Position numbers and translations under genes: made by a program. The notes under the pieces are model-generated. The model saw only the letters and a program-made list of their open reading frames with translations, searched no databases and was not told the origin of the DNA. 64,000 nt of DNA from Epiperipatus broadwayi (taxonomy: Eukaryota; Onychophora; Udeonychophora; Euonychophora; Peripatidae), in NCBI GenBank assembly GCA_028023455.1, contig JAQFVV010012420.1:6837194-6901193 (forward strand), in the 5' to 3' direction. Shown here piece after piece: positions 37,871 through 50,627 of the stretch. How positions within the stretch are numbered: position 1 is the first letter of the stretch; each line of letters opens with the position of its first letter.

Positions 37871-38669
37871 TTAATGGTAAGTGTACTTTGCTTTCCTTAT
37901 TGATTAGATGCTTTTATTAAAGTTTGAAAATTGTTTTGTTTTTGGTATGTTAATTTGTAAACTTTTGAATTATATTTAAATTAGAATAAAATTTTAAAAA
38001 TGAGGTTTAATATATTTAAATTCAATAGAATTGCTTGAAATTTGGTATACAATTAATTAATAACAGGCTAGTCCATATAGAAATGTAATCTTTTCAGTAT
38101 GTTGTCTGGTTTCTTGGATATGAAACATAAGGACAAAAATATTGAATATTTTGATATTTAAAATTTTTCTTAGAACTTTCATTTGTTTTAAGTAATATTT
38201 AAGACAGGGTTGTATAGATGTTTTTTTTAAGTAAGAAGAAAGTTTGTTTATAATATAGTATTGTTAAGCTTGTTTTTTAAAAAAAAATGTTTCTTTTTCA
38301 AATGAAAAGAAAAAATTTCAACAGTAATTTTAAACAGAAAAATTACTTAATGATTTCTTATACATATATAATTACATACACACACAAAATATGATATAAA
38401 TATACTGAGTATACATATTAACTTACTACAGTAATATCTAGTGATATATATGTAGACTATATATGTGAAACTGAGTTAAGGTAAAATTATATATATTAAG
38501 TGATATTTATTTATAATGTAGTTTTGGTAAATATATTTTTAAAAAAAATAAAAATTTCCAATCAAAAGCAAAAAAAATTAAACATTTTTTTATTTAAAAA
38601 AAATTTCATATTTTAATCACTTACATAGCAAGATATTACTATATACATATACTAAATATGATATATATA
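37871..38669. other. AT-rich, nothing recognised
   Basis: A/T-rich with (CA)n and (AT)n tracts. A run of similar short segments near 38340-38640 is probably microsatellite decay. Confidence 0.4.
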
Positions 38670-41303
38670 TATATTATAAGAGGTCTGTTATATGGCACAT
38701 AATATAGTGTGTGTGCACAAATATATATATATAAAGTTGGAAAAAAAAGTAGAAATAAACACAGACATAAATTTTGTAGATATTTTCTATATTCCTGGAG
38801 TAAAAATAATAAATAAAGGGTTAAATAACTCTGAAATTAAACAGAATTTTATTATAAAATAAAACAAAAAGGTCTAAATAAATTAATATTGTAATTGTGA
38901 TCTTGAATTTAAAAAGAAGCATGATTTATTTTTGAAATAATGCTTGTATAAATTTTTTATCTATTTTTAAAAATCTTTGTAAATTAAAAATTCCAAAAGA
39001 TTAAAGTAAAACATGTAGATCACACCTTTGATAAAACTTCAAAATTGCTTCCAAAAATAGCTTGTAATTAAAATTGATTTTAATCAAGATAAGGATTAGA
39101 CAGAAAAAACTTTTTAATTAAAGTGTTTTTATCACCTCAGATGATTCTATAAAAGGGCTGATTAAAAATATCAGTTTGGTTTGGCTTGCAGCTTTTGTAA
39201 GAGCTGGCCAGAAGAATCTGGTTATAATAGTTTGAGAAGTATCTGAACAAGTTGACCAGCTGTAAAGTTTGGATAGTAATTCTTTTGAAGACAGTTCTCT
39301 TAATGTTTTTGTGAAGCAGTTGGCTAACAGAATTGGTATTTGGAGGGTTATGAAAATAAAAATAGCTCCCATGAAGATGTAGCTGAAGTCAAGCTAGTAG
39401 ATTCAGCAGTGAGTATTCTACTAGTTCTACATACAGGAGTTTTCATTCACTTGAAGACAGGGTCAACTTAAAATGAATCAATTAGCCTGTTAAGTATTTT
39501 CTAGAAGGCAGTTTTCTGGCCTAAAACTCACCAATCCTAGACAGAAGGGAGAATGCCAACCACACCTGAATTATACTTTTTCCTGATGATGACAATAAGC
39601 CTGGATTATATTTTTCTAATGGACCAAAAACTAAGATTACCAAGAGAAAGCTTGAAGAAATTGGTATACATATGCTGTGTTTATCTAGAAATGCAGGGAA
39701 CCACAGATAAACATGTCAAATGTATATACAGTGAGTTATTTTATTTTAATATTCTTTGGTTTGAAATGACATTTTTAAAAATTAGAGATTTATAAAATGA
39801 TTTTATTTTTCATTTACTAAAAAAGAGGCATTGAAAATATATAACTTAAACCAAAAATAATTTTTGCTTGAATTAAAAGAAGCTTGCAAGAGTATTATTT
39901 TAAAATGTTTATCTAATTAATCAATCAACAGATACTTGTGAAACAAAAATTGACTTTATATTTTTAAAGGAAAAAAAGTTGATAGTATTTTTTTTTTCTA
40001 AGAAACTAATTAACAAAGAATGGAATTTACTATAAGATAATGAATGCAATTTATATGATTTCCAAATGTAATTAATGGCAAAAATAATTTTTAATAATAT
40101 TATTGTGATAAATTAAAATATATGTTAATAGATATCTATATCATTAAAATGAAGTATTTTAATCATTTACTATTTTATATAATGATTGTAATATAATGTT
40201 AATTGTACTGCATATTTATGTTTGTGTATATGTGTCAATGCTTGTCAAATAGGATATATATGTAAAATTTAATCATTTTTGTCATTATTAAATATCAATT
40301 GATATATATTAATTGTATATTATAAGTTACATGTCTATACACACATATATGCAACCATCATGCAATAACTTGAATTTTGTATTAATCACTTATATGTAAA
40401 TCCCAATGTGATAATTTGTTATTTAATTGATATGCATAGCCTTATTATAGACCTTAATATCATTTACTATTTTTATTATTGTTAATAAACTTGAATTCAA
40501 TTGTTTAAAATTGTATTACATCATAATTTCTTGGCCACTATAACAGTTATAGAACTTGGGTTCCTCTGAGCTAGATTCATGTTTAATGGTTAATATATGG
40601 ATGGGGATATATTTTTAGTGCTCATATGTACCCAGATGATTGATGATGGTGATTGATTAATATATCCTGGAATGATGCTAAAATTATAAACTTTAAAGCC
40701 CCTGCACTTTATTTTATTTAGTTTAGACTTATAGTTGGCCAGTACAATAATGGTATTAAATGGCCAGTACATTGATGATGATCAGCATATTTTGATGTCC
40801 CATAATTGTTGTTTAGACTTTATGATTATGTATTCTGCTGGATGAGAACTTAGTTGGTGCATCCAAGTTATGTTTAAATAATTGTCCAAGCTGCAAAGAC
40901 TCAATAGTTATCCTGCTCTACAGAGGACTCGAATTGCCTGCTGATTTATATTTTTTATTCTTCAAATTCAGGCACAAGATTGACTTTTGATATAGTTTGA
41001 TTGATGGATCATTCATAATAATGAATGGTTTATTTTGAGTATTACTTATACTTATTTTAATGCTGGTGGATTTATAATTATATGTATAGTTAATTATAGT
41101 TGCTCTGAGGAGTAGCTGGTTGGTCTCACAGAGATTTAATTCTCTCATGATTCCTTCTAATATATAACATTTCTTATATACATTTTGGATGTTAAACATT
41201 ACTTTAATATTTCTTACTTTAAATTTCATTATTTGAAATATGTGACTTTGAGGAAGAGTACAGATCATCCCAGGCCAGACAACCCTACCACTCCATCCTG
41301 TTA
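38670..41303 (-). mobile_element. TGTAAC-family dispersed repeat, copy C (minus)
   Basis: Read on the minus strand it starts TGTAACAGGATGGAGTGG at 41303 and runs collinearly with copies B and D: a TTTAAACATAACTTGGATGCACC block near 40860, TTCTGTCTAGGATTGG near 39540, and CAGCCCTTTTATAGAATCATC near 39140. It reaches a CA-rich end near 38700 and a degraded terminus near 38670. Both flanks are (AT)n, so a target duplication cannot be read. No protein encoded. It lies 60 bp from the PLE pair at 41363, and copy A also directly abuts a PLE pair. Confidence 0.68.
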
Positions 41304-41418
41304 CAATATATAAAGAGTCAACATTTAAATTTAAAGCACCAACTATCTAGTGATATATATATATCAAAACTACCCCAAATCCAAAATTAAACCAGACCAG
41401 CATAAAAATAATATAAAA

Positions 41419-41462
41419 ACACAACCTAAAGTTTCACTGCTATAAGCAGACTTCTCAAGTGT
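41419..41462 (-). ncRNA. Hammerhead-like sequence with U3/A8 core (left arm)
   Basis: Minus strand: stem I ACAC (41462-41459) with GTGT (41422-41419). The core is TTGAGAA where hammerheads have CTGANGA. Stem II is CTGC/GCAG with loop TTATA. Then GAAA, and stem III ACT/GGT around TTA (one G-U pair), followed by U as cleavage base. The two departures from consensus, C3 to U and G8 to A, are at positions that pair with each other in the folded ribozyme. See the right-arm entry. Confidence 0.5.
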
Positions 41463-41496
41463 AAAGAACTACAAAAACTACACAATATATATAATA

Positions 41497-41694
41497 TTAA
41501 AAACTACCCACAAATCCATTCACTTCCCATCCACCCTTAATATTAAAAGAACTCTTAAATAAGTTAATTGCTTCAGAATAATAAATTTTCAATAATAAAG
41601 ACTCTTTAATTCTTCTTTTGATTTCATTTCTCTCAAAGAAGAATAGATATCTTAGTTCTGATTTGTATGTCCATGAAAAAGATACAGGCCACAC
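41497..41694 (-). pseudogene. PLE C-terminal fragment (left arm)
   Basis: This is a 65-codon open piece with FERNEIKRRIKESLLLK and SEAINLF, and a terminal GGWEVN. It corresponds to the end of the PLE GIY-YIG region (compare RKIKEAILID and DVINRQ in the protein at 6874-8946). The glutamate of KES is the likely catalytic-domain Glu. The upstream residues (MWPVSFSWTYKSELRYLF) lie in the unpaired centre, so the left copy retains slightly more 5' sequence than the right. No RT and no GIY-YIG core: non-functional. Confidence 0.62.
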
Positions 41695-41721
41695 TATTGA
41701 TTTTGATGAAGCTTAGGTTGT

Positions 41722-41866
41722 CTTCTTTGAGAGAAATGAAATCAAAAGAAGAATTAAAGAGTCTTTATTATTGAAAATTTATTATTCTGAAGCAATTAAC
41801 TTATTTAAGAGTTCTTTTAATATTAAGGGTGGATGGGAAGTGAATGGATTTGTGGGTAGTTTTTAA
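41722..41866 (+). pseudogene. PLE C-terminal fragment (right arm)
   Basis: This inverted counterpart of 41497-41694 has the same FERNEIKRRIKESLLLK and GGWEVNGFVGSF stretches and a TAA stop at 41864-41866. It begins at the arm edge, so only about 48 codons remain. The two copies appear near-identical in the coding part. Confidence 0.6.
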
Positions 41867-41900
41867 TATTATATATATTGTGTAGTTTTTGTAGTTCTTT

Positions 41901-41944
41901 ACACTTGAGAAGTCTGCTTGTAGCAGTGAAACCTTAGGTTGTGT
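41901..41944 (+). ncRNA. Hammerhead-like sequence with U3/A8 core (right arm)
   Basis: Stem I is ACAC (41901-41904) with GTGT (41941-41944). The core TTGAGAA (41905-41911) aligns without gaps to CTGANGA, giving U3 and A8 in place of C3 and G8. Stem II has a G-U closing pair, one bulged base, then CTGC (41914-41917)/GCAG (41923-41926) with loop TTGTA. GAAA is at 41928-41931. Stem III is ACC/GGT (41931-41933, 41937-41939) with loop TTA. Cleavage base is U41940. A single bulge after the first stem II pair also occurs in the canonical ribozyme at 11094-11151. It may be active with a swapped C3-G8 pair, or it may be a decayed ribozyme. Confidence 0.52.
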
Positions 41945-42104
41945 TTTTATATTATTTTTATGCTGGTCTGGTTTAATTTTGGATTTGGGGTAGTTTTGAT
42001 TTTATATTGACTAGTTTAGCTTTATGCTTGTAATGTTTATATATATTGTATCAATTTAAAGTACAATATAATTTTTAATTTTTATTTACTGTGCCAATAC
42101 TAAA

Positions 42105-42425
42105 AAGTTAAAAATAATAGAGATAATTTTTTTTAATATTAAATGCTTTTATTTACTATGCACTAAAAAAATGTTTTATTTCAACCATAATTAGGATTTT
42201 TAGATTTAACTTGAAATAAAATCATAGAGGATCCAGAAATTAATTAAATCAATCCCTTTTTTATAACAATGGATTGACTTAATTAATTTCTGCCCCTCCA
42301 TACTTTTATTTTAAGTCAAACCTAAAAATCCTAATTGTGGTCAAATAGGCAATTATTTTTTTTCTTTTTAGTGTGTGATAAGTAAAAGCATTTAATATTT
42401 AAAAAAATTAATCTCTATTATTTAT
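42105..42425. repeat. Foldback element with arms of about 150 bp
   Basis: Inverted arms at about 42105-42258 and 42268-42425. For example, AATTAGGATTTTTAGATTTAA (about 42190) pairs with a matching inverted string ending CCTAATT (about 42335), and AATGCTTTTATTTACTAT pairs with GATAAGTAAAAGCATT. Central joint GGATTGA/TCAATCC. No coding potential; sequence unlike the foldbacks at 34.0 and 53.3 kb. It lies at the 3' side of the LINE fragment at 42.4-43.6 kb. Confidence 0.7.
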
Positions 42426-42429
42426 TATT

Positions 42430-43620
42430 ATATAATTTTTTTATCTTTCTTTTTAGTAATAGTTTCATTTTCTTATTGCAAAAGTAACTTTCTTTCCTAT
42501 ATCAAGATGTTTTACATTTTGAGACTTTTATTCTCATCACCAATTTACAATTATATATTTTTTATATCATGAAATTCTTTTTCATATTATTTTACAAAAC
42601 TCTAGATACCTAATTATTCTTAGTGAGTGATTATTATAAATTTTCATATTCCTTCTTTTCTTCATACATTTTCTTGTCTTAATACAACATTTATTGACAC
42701 ATTGTGGCTTCTTTGTAGCAGCTATATTTATTGTAGTTCTGTTCTTAATAGTTTATTAGTTACTATTGATTTCATTCAAATGTGAATCATCTTGAAAATC
42801 TAGTAATATTTTTAAATGATTTTCAAATTCACTTTTAAATTTATTGGGATGTTTTTATCATTTTTAATAGTTTTCACTTCTCAAGCTTTGCATTGACATG
42901 TATTTTACATTTAACTAATGAATAAACACTTCCTGTGTTGAAGTTGTTATGAACATTAAAATTTTAAAATAAGCATATTCTATTAATTGAAGTATAATCC
43001 AATTTTGTTGTACCTTCATTTGAATGCTTTCATGACTATTTTCATGTAGCATTTTTCTCAGAAAAAGAATTTATATTATACTTTTTTTTCTGTGAATTCC
43101 ACAAATCTGTATCTTATCTAATTTCTATCACAATAATCACATGTACCCACAGTATTTTCATTTAACAATTATAGTATTAAAGTCTCCCATGATAATTTTA
43201 ATATGTCTTTGTTATCAAATGTATTTTGTACATCCATATAAAAATCTAATTTCTTCATCACGATGAGAATTTGTTAGGTCATTCAGCTGAATTATCTGCA
43301 TTTGGTATCTTCTGTTAAGTTGAATAATTAAACTTCCATTTTTTTTGATATACTAGCAATTGACACTTTGATGTTCTTCCAGTTTTTATTTTTAATGAAT
43401 CCTACTCTATTTAGGATTCCAATACTTATGCTTTTGCAATAAAGTACATGATCACTTTTTAAACCATTTCTTCATTGTTTCTTTTAATTTCACTAAATCC
43501 AGCCATCTTCTATTTAATGTTAGACAATTCTTACAAATTATATAATCTTCCTTCAAATGAAAGTCTTCTGCAATTATTCATACCTAAATAAAAGGTCATC
43601 ATCAAATGGCATAGTCTGAC
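42430..43620 (-). pseudogene. LINE endonuclease-region fragment (minus), decayed
   Basis: On the minus strand, near 43320-43200, pieces read NRRYQMQIIQL followed by an HRDEEI stretch. This matches the ...RY.I.viQvYAPT...deE...FY.. segment of the AP-type endonuclease of RTE-like LINEs. VGFI near 43405 precedes it. Downstream blocks (about 42650-42850) match by eye the same part of the LINE at 49.07-49.4 kb, so both are one family. Stops and frameshifts throughout; the RT part is missing at the foldback boundary. Confidence 0.6.
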
Positions 43621-46600
43621 CACAATCAGTGTTTCCTAGCAACTCCTATCTTTCTGAGTCTGAGGAGCATAATTTAGTTTTTGATTGTCTTAATTGTAAA
43701 TATCTATTTGAAGATTTTTGTTTACACACATTTATTTTGCCTTCAAGAAAATTTAATTGATATTTAAGAACTATCAGAAAATTGAGAAAAAAGACTATGG
43801 ACATTTTTTATCCTAAACTCGGATATAAAAAGCCAATAAAAGCTCTGTGTTGATTGATGCATGTTGGTGAGCATGTTCAAATAGAATATGGATAATCATA
43901 TAGTTTCTTTAAGAATTCAATGAAAAATCAAAGGTTCTTTCAGTTAACAGCCAATTTCTTTTTGCAGCAATGGAAATGTAAAAAGAGGTAAATATAACAA
44001 ATAAATAAAAGTTTATCCTAAATTTAAATTAGGTATCAAATGTTTTATAAAATGTAATGCCTTCTAACCTAATAAACATAATTAATGATATTTCAGTTAT
44101 TTATTGAAAAGAAATTGTTGTGAATACATGCATGGTAACTATTTGCATAATATAATTAATAGCATTGAATATCACAGAGTTATGAATATATCATAAAAGT
44201 ATAACTAATCTCTTTATTTTATTCAATATAAATAATATAAAACTGAATCTATCATTTGCATCTACAAGTCATTATACAGAAAAGATTACCAATCATTTTC
44301 AAACTCCAAAATACTTCATTCTGGAATCTGTGCCATTGTAGATACTCTGTAACATAATAACAAAAACATCACAAATACATTGAAATGTTGATACACCGAG
44401 TGTTAGTTTAATAACTATAAATTATACATGCAATATTTTAAACAAAAATGCAACTATTTTTTAATACATACTTCTTAATACATATATAAAATAAGTATTA
44501 AAAAAAAGTTTATGCATTCAAATGTAGTATTGAATCATACATTAGATATTTATTTTATATTTACTCATTTCTATATATATTAAATTATTCTTCACATGCT
44601 TTCTACATATATCCATCTTATACCGCTATTATTTTTTATTTTTAATGATTATCATAAAATGACAATTACTTTATTTATTACAATTAGCAAAAAAAAAAGA
44701 TTAAAAAGCTAAAACTAAGTAACTTCTGATAATAGTTATTTTATTATAGCACTAAAAACAGTAATTAATTTCTAGATATATTGTGCAGACATACATGTTC
44801 TGCACATATATGTTAAACTGAAAGTTAAACAATAAACTTGTATAATCTTTTTACATAAATGAGCATTTTCTTAATAAAGAAGTGACTGTTAAATAATATA
44901 CATAATGTTTAAAACTAAATAAATATTAAGTTGAATAAAAATGTAACAAACAGAATACAAAAAAGTTAATATGCATTCTAATTTCTGCTAAATTTATGAA
45001 CTTTAACTTAGAGGAATTTTAGTAAGTTTATGTAAATTGGGTTATGAGATCATTATTTTTTTGGACTTTGAAAGAAAGAAAGAAAATATAAAATTTAATC
45101 ATAATTATGATTTACAGAATAATTATTTTGATTATTAAAATTGTGAGTTAATCAAGTATAATTAATTTGTCTTGTAGAAAAAAAGAAACAAAATATTCTT
45201 AAGCAGTAGTTAAATGTGTAAAATTAATTTTAAAATAAATAAGGTTGTATTGTTGATTTGGGTTATACCATGAATTAAAAAAAGTTTTTTAAAGCTTAAT
45301 TCCAAAGAGCAAGAGAGATAAGACAAATTGGAAGAAAGCAGTTGACTTAACATCTTCAAGAAAAATTGCTTTAACAGATCAATGTATGGCAAGCAAAGCT
45401 TTATTCTGTGATTAAATTGCTAGACTCTATAGTGTTAAAAAAAATTTGGACATTTTAAAATGGAACAACATTACTGTGCTATTGAAAATGTAATCATGGA
45501 GTATTAGATTTAAACCAATATACCACTTTTTCCAATCTGTAAATATATAAACTTTCTTTTAAACCTCTCTAGGTGGAAATCTTTTGGAAGCCTGTCTAGT
45601 GAAAGCCTGTTAAATCTACCACAAGATTCTGTCTAAATTTTGAGAACATTTTCTCAATTATAGATATATCTGATCAAAATTCTAAGAGAACTCTAAGGAA
45701 AAATATTCAAGAATCAAAGACATTTATTCAAGAAAGAAAACAAGAACTACTCATTCATGGTAGAACTGACTTGAAAATACCAAAGTAATCTAGAACAATT
45801 TTTTATGTGAATGCAAAAAATCAAATTGTTCAAGGGTATACTAAATCAGTATATACATGTTATTTAAAACATTAAGATCAAATATATTTAAGTGGGAATT
45901 TTATTTTATCTAATTTATACTCATTTTTTTTATTAATATTATATTTACAAAGAATTATTCTTCTTATGACTTAATCTTATCTATAATTTTGGAATAAACA
46001 ACATTGTATTATTGTTTTTCTTGGTTACATATATTTTCTTATTAGATATATAAATTTTTATTACTTATAATAGATATATTATAATGGGGTATATAATCTG
46101 CACATTAAAACTGATTATTTTAATTAAATTATAATTGGAATATAATATAAAGTTATTACTGTAATAAGTAAATTCTTAAATAGTGTATTGTGTAGTAAAA
46201 ATGTGTCTTATGCCATGTTCAAAACTTCTTTAGCATTCGTTATTTGTTTCTTTTTTTTTTTATTTCATTAAAATAATTTGTTTTATGAAAATTTGTAGTC
46301 TTTGTTTTTCTCTCTTCTCTTCTATACATCATTAGTAGTACTATAACATATTAAACTTTATTATTGGATGTGAAGGTTAATTGAATATTAATCTATTACT
46401 TAAATATGTCATACCTTGTGTCCATGTGGTAAATAGTTAGCATTGTGGGGGGATAGATTATTCTGTGATGATTATGGTGCTATTCTTTGAAATATATAAC
46501 TGGAATTTAAAGTAAATTTAATTAAATCATCACATTGCTGATAAATAGAAAAATGGTATGGACAGTAGGATATGGATAATTTCCATTAGCATAGATACAT

Positions 46601-47229
46601 GATAGAAAAAATAGTCAAGTTTATTATTTTTATATATATCTATTATAAATTATTATCAATAAATCAGAGATAATTGATACTAATTATATATATATCATAA
46701 TAGAAAATTGATGGTATTGTGAGGTAGTTGATAGCATTGAGCTTTCATTGATTCTAAAAATGCATAATAGAATGTAAGACACTTTAAGCTTGCAATTTTA
46801 CTTGGGACTACCAAATATATAGTGGAATAAAAATAAAACAAAATTGCAATAGGTATTTCAATAGGTATGTGTTTTCAAAGATGAATAGTGTAAGGACAAA
46901 GGAATTTTGATTAGATACTAATCCCTGGAGAAAAAAATGTTTATTTTTAGGTAACACCTCATGACATTGACATTAAATTGTAACAAATATGTTCTTTAGT
47001 ATCTCTTGCATCCAAACAACAGAATTCAGTGGGAACATTTGACTTTCTTTAACTTATGAAAATGTCGATTTAATATATTAACCAATCATAGCAAACATCT
47101 ATAGACCAAATATTAATGTGAAAATAAAAAGTTAAGACTATTTAAAAAAGAAACATGATTAATAACAGTATTCAGTTACTAGACAGATTAACATTATATA
47201 TAATAATACACTCATATATTAAATTAAAT
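43621..47229. other. AT-rich, nothing recognised
   Basis: About 3.6 kb with no open frame bearing a motif and no repeat family seen elsewhere in the window. A less AT-rich patch lies at 45540-45800. Confidence 0.4.
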
Positions 47230-49990
47230 ATGTCTTTTAATTAATAGACTTATTTAAAATTTTAGCAGGGGTATATTTCAGAAATATTTTATTGTCATGA
47301 CTATTTTCAACCATTATCGATGCTTTGCAGAATAAAAGTCTCTCCAAGTTAAATTCCGTTTCTCTGATGTACAGCCTCTCCTTTCCACAATAAACCAGCA
47401 AACTTTGTATTTCATTCATTAATATCACGTTGTCTCTTAAGTCTTTTACAATCTCATTGATAATTTAATATATCAACTGTCTATATATTATCATTTTTTC
47501 TAGCAATATATTCAGTCTGATTTCATTTCTGTCTTAATTTCTTCAGTGATGTTAGTAATATTTGTTCTCTTATATCTCATCATGTATTATGTTTTTGACC
47601 TCTTGTTGTTACTCCTAACATACACTTCCATATAGTTTGTTGAGTAGTGTGAGATATTTGTAATGTCTTTTTATTAAGTGCTGAAGTTTCAAATTTATAA
47701 GTAAGAGGTAGTAAACATATTTATTATAAATATTCCTTTTCAAAGAAATGGGCATACTTCTTTTTAATACTAAATTATTTCTAACAAAGCACTATATTCA
47801 AGTAAATTCTATGATTTAATTTCATTCACTATTTTACATATTTATTAGTAATCTAATCAAGACAGTTGTAATTGTTATCCCTTTTAATTTTACCATCATC
47901 AATCTTTAGTTTATTGTCCTGAGAAAATTCAGTGAATATTATTTAAATCTTTTTGACATTCATCTTTGGTCCTACTTTTTTTATTGAACAACTCCAGCAA
48001 CATTTTCTTACACCCCAAAGCATTATTTTCAAAACAATCACATTGTCAACAAAATCTAGATGACTTAAATAATCTACAATTTACCTTTACTCCCTTAAAT
48101 TCCCATTTTAATCTGTAAAATACTTCTTGTCAAATTACTGTAAAAAGTTTTGGAGATAAAGAAGTATCCTGTCATAGAATCTTTTAAATAATAATTTTCT
48201 TAGTATCATCATGGAATATCATCATTGCTGTTTCATTTTTTAAAAAATATATGCCCCAGAAAATGACAATATCAAAACTTTAATTACCATAGAAATGGTT
48301 ACCAAATTGAATGTCATTTCACAATATACAGATCCAAAGCTTAATGACAATTCATATTCATTAGTTTTTTCTATAACTTCTCTGGAATATTTAGATGTGA
48401 CCCATTGTGCTAAAACTACTTTAAAATTCAGTTTATTGTTTTGATTGATTAGAATCTAAAGTTTGTTATAAACACATTGAAATTATCTTGTTAATTATTT
48501 TATATAAAATTGATAGAAAATTGATAGGTCTGTAATTTCTATTACTTTCTTTATCATTTTTTTTAAATGTTAATATTATTACTACATTTTCCCAATTTTC
48601 TGGAATATCTTTATCATTTAAATATTTGGCATATAGATTTTCCGACAATATTTCTCTTTCTTTATCTGCTTCTTTTAAAATATTCATAGTAATTTCATCA
48701 TTTTTTAGATTTTTCTTTTTTTTCTTACATTTAATTGCACACACCATTCTTCATTTAAAATACTAGACAATTCAGAGGATGTAATAACCAAAGGGATATA
48801 TTGTTTTCAGTTTTATATCTATATATAATATTTTATAGAACTTTTCTACCTATTTCATAAAATTATCAATGTTTTTAATAATAATGTAATCTTTTTTGCT
48901 ATTGCAGAAACAACTTTTCTTCTGATACAATTTGACACTTTTATTTTCTTCTATCATTTTTCTTACCAATTCACAACTATATTTTTTGCATCATTATTAA
49001 TTCTTTTTCTTACTATTACATAAATCTTTGGATATCCATTTTTCTTAATTGATCATTTTATAAAAGTTTTCATATTCCTTTTTTTTTCATGCATCTTTTG
49101 TCTGAAAGTTTGTGATGATGGTGTAATAGTTGTAATTATATGCTAAGCTACTTCAGTCATCTAATATTAATTGTTAAGTTTTTAGAAAAATTCACATTTT
49201 ATATAAACTTTGGTTTCTATAGAAAATTTATTGGGAAATTGCTGATTTTTTTTTTTTTTTACCAGCTATTTTTGTTATAATTCTTAATTGAATATCAACT
49301 ATTTTCTTATTGTTTTCAATCAAGTCTAAACCATCTTAAAAATACAACAATATTTTAAAAAGATTTTCAAAATTTCTAATTTAAATTCACTTGAATATTT
49401 CCGAAGGGTAGCAATATATCAACTATTAATATTCTCTTTCTTAATAATTTTCACTTCTCTAATTTTATTAATGGATGATAATTTCCTGTGTTGTAGCTAT
49501 TAAGAACATTACAATATTAAAATAACCTTTTTTTCGTAGTTAAAATATAATCTTTCTCCACTATATTTTCATTTTGATATTGTTATGACCATCTCTTAAC
49601 ATTTTTCTTAAAGAAAGATTTCTTAATGTAAGTTTTTCTTTTTCTGAGAGGTGTCCTTTTTCATTTCTATCACAATAAAAAGTTTTATCCACAGCAATTT
49701 CCTCTTTCAATAAATTACTAATTCTTGCATTTAAGTCTTTAATGACAATTTTAAAATGGTGTTTTGTTTAAAAGAAATTATTTTTTACATCCACATAAAA
49801 ATCCACTACTTTTTCATCACAATGGAAATTGTTGGCTCATAAACCCGAACTATTTGTATTTGATAACTTCTATTAATATGAATAACTAACTTAGCTATAT
49901 TGGCTGCCTTATCTAATATAACATTAATCTCCATAATATTATTCGTACACTCTTTATTTAATATGAATCCCATTTTTCTTCCACTTCCAG
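47230..49990 (-). pseudogene. RTE-like LINE (minus), endonuclease to 3' end, decayed
   Basis: On the minus strand there is an endonuclease remnant near 49880-49780 (NRSYQIQIVRVYEP, then a DEK...FY piece). At 48747-48466 a 93-codon open piece carries IPENWENVVII, then a KK.D stretch, and NYRPINFLSILYKIINKII. These are the iP..W....i..i.KKgd....YRPIsLls..YKi..kii region just before RT motif A. A 3' end piece at 47428-47237 (CGKERLYIRETEFNLERLLF) matches 36.5-36.64 kb. The catalytic RT motifs between are not legible. It is the longest LINE relic here, with no function left. Confidence 0.75.
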
Positions 49991-50627
49991 AATTTGTCTT
50001 TATACTAAATTAAACCTTATTTAATGTTCATTATTATTAATAGTAATCAAAAAATAATTTTTAAAAAATCAAAAAAAATCAAACTACTTATTTTTCACTA
50101 GACTTCTTTTTAATACAATACTTTTAAAAAGAAACTTTTTATTAGTTACTATATTTATATAAGAATAGGTTATATTTATCTGTTTAGGGAGTTTTATTTA
50201 AACTTATTTGTATCAATAATTTCAATATTTGTGGTCAAGTTGGAATCTTTACTGTTTATATAAAATACTGTACCATAAATAAAGATGGGATTTCACCTTT
50301 ATTGTTAAAAGGAGGTTGCCTTGACAACAGTTTGAGATTGTTGATTGTTACTGATATTGGGATTGTCTATGTGTTGATTTGTTTTTAATAATTATATATA
50401 TAAAACATTTACATTTATTAAAAATTATCAGTTTGTAACATCCAATTGATAAGTGAAATAGTCTATTATTTATAAAAAGTGCAGAAGGTTAGTAGTGTTT
50501 TTTTCTTAAACCATAAATAAATACTGGACATTAAGAAATCAGACCATTAACATATGATTTATAATATGAAAATTCAACAGATATTTCCACAATTTGAAAT
50601 ATTTAATATGTATGTATATAAATTATA
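49991..50627. other. AT-rich, nothing recognised
   Basis: A/T-rich linker between the LINE and repeat copy D; no feature seen. Confidence 0.4.

Larger units (their letters stand above)
41363..42000. mobile_element. Second PLE family, two short 3' ends head-to-head
   Basis: A near-perfect inverted repeat with 280-bp arms (41363-41642 and 41721-42000) and a 78-bp centre. Each arm reads outward from a C-terminal coding piece (FERNEIKRRIKESLLLK...) through a 3' UTR with a hammerhead-like sequence to an end marked by GGTAGTTTTGAT. The coding piece aligns with EERNHKKRKIKEAILID at the end of the PLE protein at 6.9 kb, which identifies the element as Penelope-like, though of a different family. Only about the last 60 codons remain. 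The equal arm length and low divergence suggest a young event. Confidence 0.72.

Noticed and set aside
43430-43620. A host exon in the denser patch near 43580-43700
   Set aside because: No open frame with splice sites; it is better explained as the 5' side of the decayed LINE endonuclease region.
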